Positions 4,640 through 5,803 of a stretch of 5,803 bases of DNA are shown one piece after another; position 1 is the stretch's first letter, and each line of letters begins with the position of its first letter. Where the stretch lies: the NCBI GenBank assembly GCA_033764865.1, contig JANRIM010000106.1, positions 1-5,803 of the forward strand, written 5' to 3'. The notes under the pieces were generated by a model, which saw only the letters and a list, made by a program, of their open reading frames with translations, did not search any database and was not told the origin of the DNA. A program made the position numbers and the translations under genes. The stretch comes from VFBF01 sp033764865 (lineage in GTDB: Bacteria > Pseudomonadota > Alphaproteobacteria > Caulobacterales > Aquidulcibacteraceae).

Positions 4640-5803
4640 ATGAACGATCGGCCTAGGGGGTTGGGAAGGGGACTGTCGGCGCTTCTCGGCGAGCCGATGT
4701 CCACGTCCTTCGGTCAACCGAAGGAGCAGCGCCCGCCCGCGCCGGCGGCGGCCCCGCCGTCGCAGCCGGCCCCGGCCAACCCGTACGCCGCGGGGGCTGC
4801 GTTCACGCCCGTCTCCACCAGCAGCTTCGCCGCCGCGGCGCCATCGCCCTCGGTCTATGCGCCGGCCCCGGTCGCGGCGCCCGCGTCCGTTAACCATGAT
4901 GTGGCGGCCGCGCCGGACACGGTGGTCACGCCGTTTCCCACGCCGCCCGCCGTTGCGCCGCCGCCGGCGGCCGCCCCCGTCGTCGCCGCGGAGACCTCCG
5001 CCTTGCCGCCCAGCGTCGTGGCGCGGATGATCCCGATCGATCTCATCCAGCGCAACCCGAACCAGCCGCGGAAGCGGTTCGACGAGTCCGATCTTTCCGA
5101 GCTGGCGGACTCCATCCGCGCTCGCGGCGTGTTGCAGCCGATCCTCGTTCGCCCCGCGCCCGGCGCGCCGGACCGCATCGAGATCGTGGCGGGCGAGCCC
5201 CGCTGGCGAGCGTCCCAACGGGAGGGTCTTCACCAGATTCCCGCCGTCGTGCAGGACTTCGACGAAGTCGAGGTGCTGGAGATCGGCATCATCGAGAACG
5301 TCCAGCGGGCGGACCTCAACCCGCTGGAAGAGGCGCAGGGCTACCAGGCGCTGATCGAACGCTTCGGGCGCACGCAGCAGGAGATCGCGGAAGTCGTCGG
5401 CAAGAGCCGCCCGCACATCGCCAACATGCTGCGCCTGCTGGGATTGCCCAACGAAATCCAGGACATGGTGCGCGACGGGCGGCTCACCGCCGGCCACGCC
5501 CGCGCGATTCTCGCGGCGCCCAATCCGGTGGAGCTGGCCCGCATGGCGATCGCGCAGGCGCTCAACGTGCGCGAGGTCGAACGGCTCGCCTCGCAGGCCA
5601 AGGAGGACAAGCACGGCCCCCGCGTCCGCACAGGCGGCGCCGAGAAGGACGCCGACACCCGCGCCCTCGAAGCGCAGATCGGGGCCGCCCTCGGCCTCAC
5701 GGTGACGATCACGCACAAGGGCGAAGCCGGCGGCAAGCTGGAGATCGGCTACCGCACGCTGGAGCAGCTGGACGATCTGTGCCGCAAACTCAGCGGCGGG
5801 TAG
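4640..5803 (+). CDS. parB: ParB, parS-binding CTPase clamp for chromosome partitioning, with an altered CTP motif
   Basis: ParB binds parS, loads as a CTP-dependent sliding clamp and stimulates ParA. The 387 residues comprise five parts. The N-terminal tail RPRGLGRGLSALLGE (4-18) is the conserved ParA-activating peptide. An Ala/Pro-rich linker spans about 19-128. The N-terminal CTP-binding domain (about 129-235) has RNPNQPRKRFDE, GVLQPILVRP (163-172) and ENVQRADLNPLEEA (219-232). A helix-turn-helix parS-binding domain (about 236-310) includes EIAEVVGKSRPHIANMLRLLGLP and GRLTAGHARAIL. The C-terminal dimerisation domain spans about 340-387. The usual GERRxRA phosphate-binding motif reads GEPRWRA (185-191): Pro187 replaces the first arginine, which may affect CTP binding, hydrolysis or spreading. 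The protein is roughly 90 residues longer than Caulobacter ParB, nearly all in the linker. ATG 4640 has an excellent ribosome binding site. The stop codon is the last three bases of the window. Confidence 0.97.
   Translation: MNDRPRGLGRGLSALLGEPMSTSFGQPKEQRPPAPAAAPPSQPAPANPYAAGAAFTPVSTSSFAAAAPSPSVYAPAPVAAPASVNHDVAAAPDTVVTPFPTPPAVAPPPAAAPVVAAETSALPPSVVARMIPIDLIQRNPNQPRKRFDESDLSELADSIRARGVLQPILVRPAPGAPDRIEIVAGEPRWRASQREGLHQIPAVVQDFDEVEVLEIGIIENVQRADLNPLEEAQGYQALIERFGRTQQEIAEVVGKSRPHIANMLRLLGLPNEIQDMVRDGRLTAGHARAILAAPNPVELARMAIAQALNVREVERLASQAKEDKHGPRVRTGGAEKDADTRALEAQIGAALGLTVTITHKGEAGGKLEIGYRTLEQLDDLCRKLSGG
4694..5023 (+). other. Low-complexity Ala/Pro-rich linker segment within parB
   Basis: Codons 19-128 of parB encode a disordered-looking stretch dominated by Ala, Pro, Val and Ser. 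It has no recognisable domain and no exact tandem repeat unit. It separates the ParA-activating peptide from the CTP-binding domain. The composition is seen directly; flexibility is inferred. Confidence 0.75.

Noticed and set aside
4889..4893. TTAA as half of a CtrA-binding site in parB
   Set aside because: The second TTAA at the required spacing is absent, and the site lies inside the parB linker coding sequence.
3800..5716. A 638-codon open frame on the minus strand opposite parA and parB
   Set aside because: It is antisense to two certain genes, rich in Arg and Gly, with no domain; a GC-driven shadow frame.

Overview
The window is GC-rich chromosomal DNA, and its gene order mnmG-rsmG-parA-parB points to an alphaproteobacterium (Caulobacterales or a relative fits well, but the genus cannot be fixed from sequence alone). 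In many bacteria this cluster lies near the replication origin. It joins tRNA wobble modification (MnmG), 16S rRNA methylation (RsmG) and chromosome segregation (ParA, ParB).

Layout: two genes on the minus strand fill the left fifth. They are a class I SAM-dependent methyltransferase that runs off the left edge (1-563, GTG start) and a GNAT N-acetyltransferase (649-1176). A 148-base divergent intergenic region (1177-1324) follows. From there a tight plus-strand operon runs to the right edge: mnmG (1325-3202), rsmG (3199-3840, 4-base overlap), parA (3821-4627, 20-base overlap) and parB (4640-5803, 12-base gap, with its stop codon as the last three bases of the window). No tRNA, rRNA, mobile element or CRISPR array was seen, and no gene-free stretch exceeds 300 bases.

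Three parS-like sites, the DNA targets of ParB, lie within 2.6 kb: one between the two minus-strand genes (629-644), one in the divergent promoter region (1230-1245) and one inside the 5' end of rsmG (3237-3252). Read in one orientation, all three have the core GTTCCACGnGAAAC. All three lack the T that would complete the canonical central CACGTG. ParB loads at such sites as a CTP-dependent clamp, and ParA is the ATPase that moves the ParB-DNA complex, so the window carries the proteins and probably part of the centromere of one segregation system.

The main oddities are a proline in the ParB CTP-binding motif (GEPRWRA where GERRxRA is usual), an unusually long Ala/Pro-rich linker in ParB, the shared off-consensus base in the parS-like sites, and the absence of mnmE next to mnmG. 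The rest is a conserved housekeeping region. I saw no evidence of a wholly new system.
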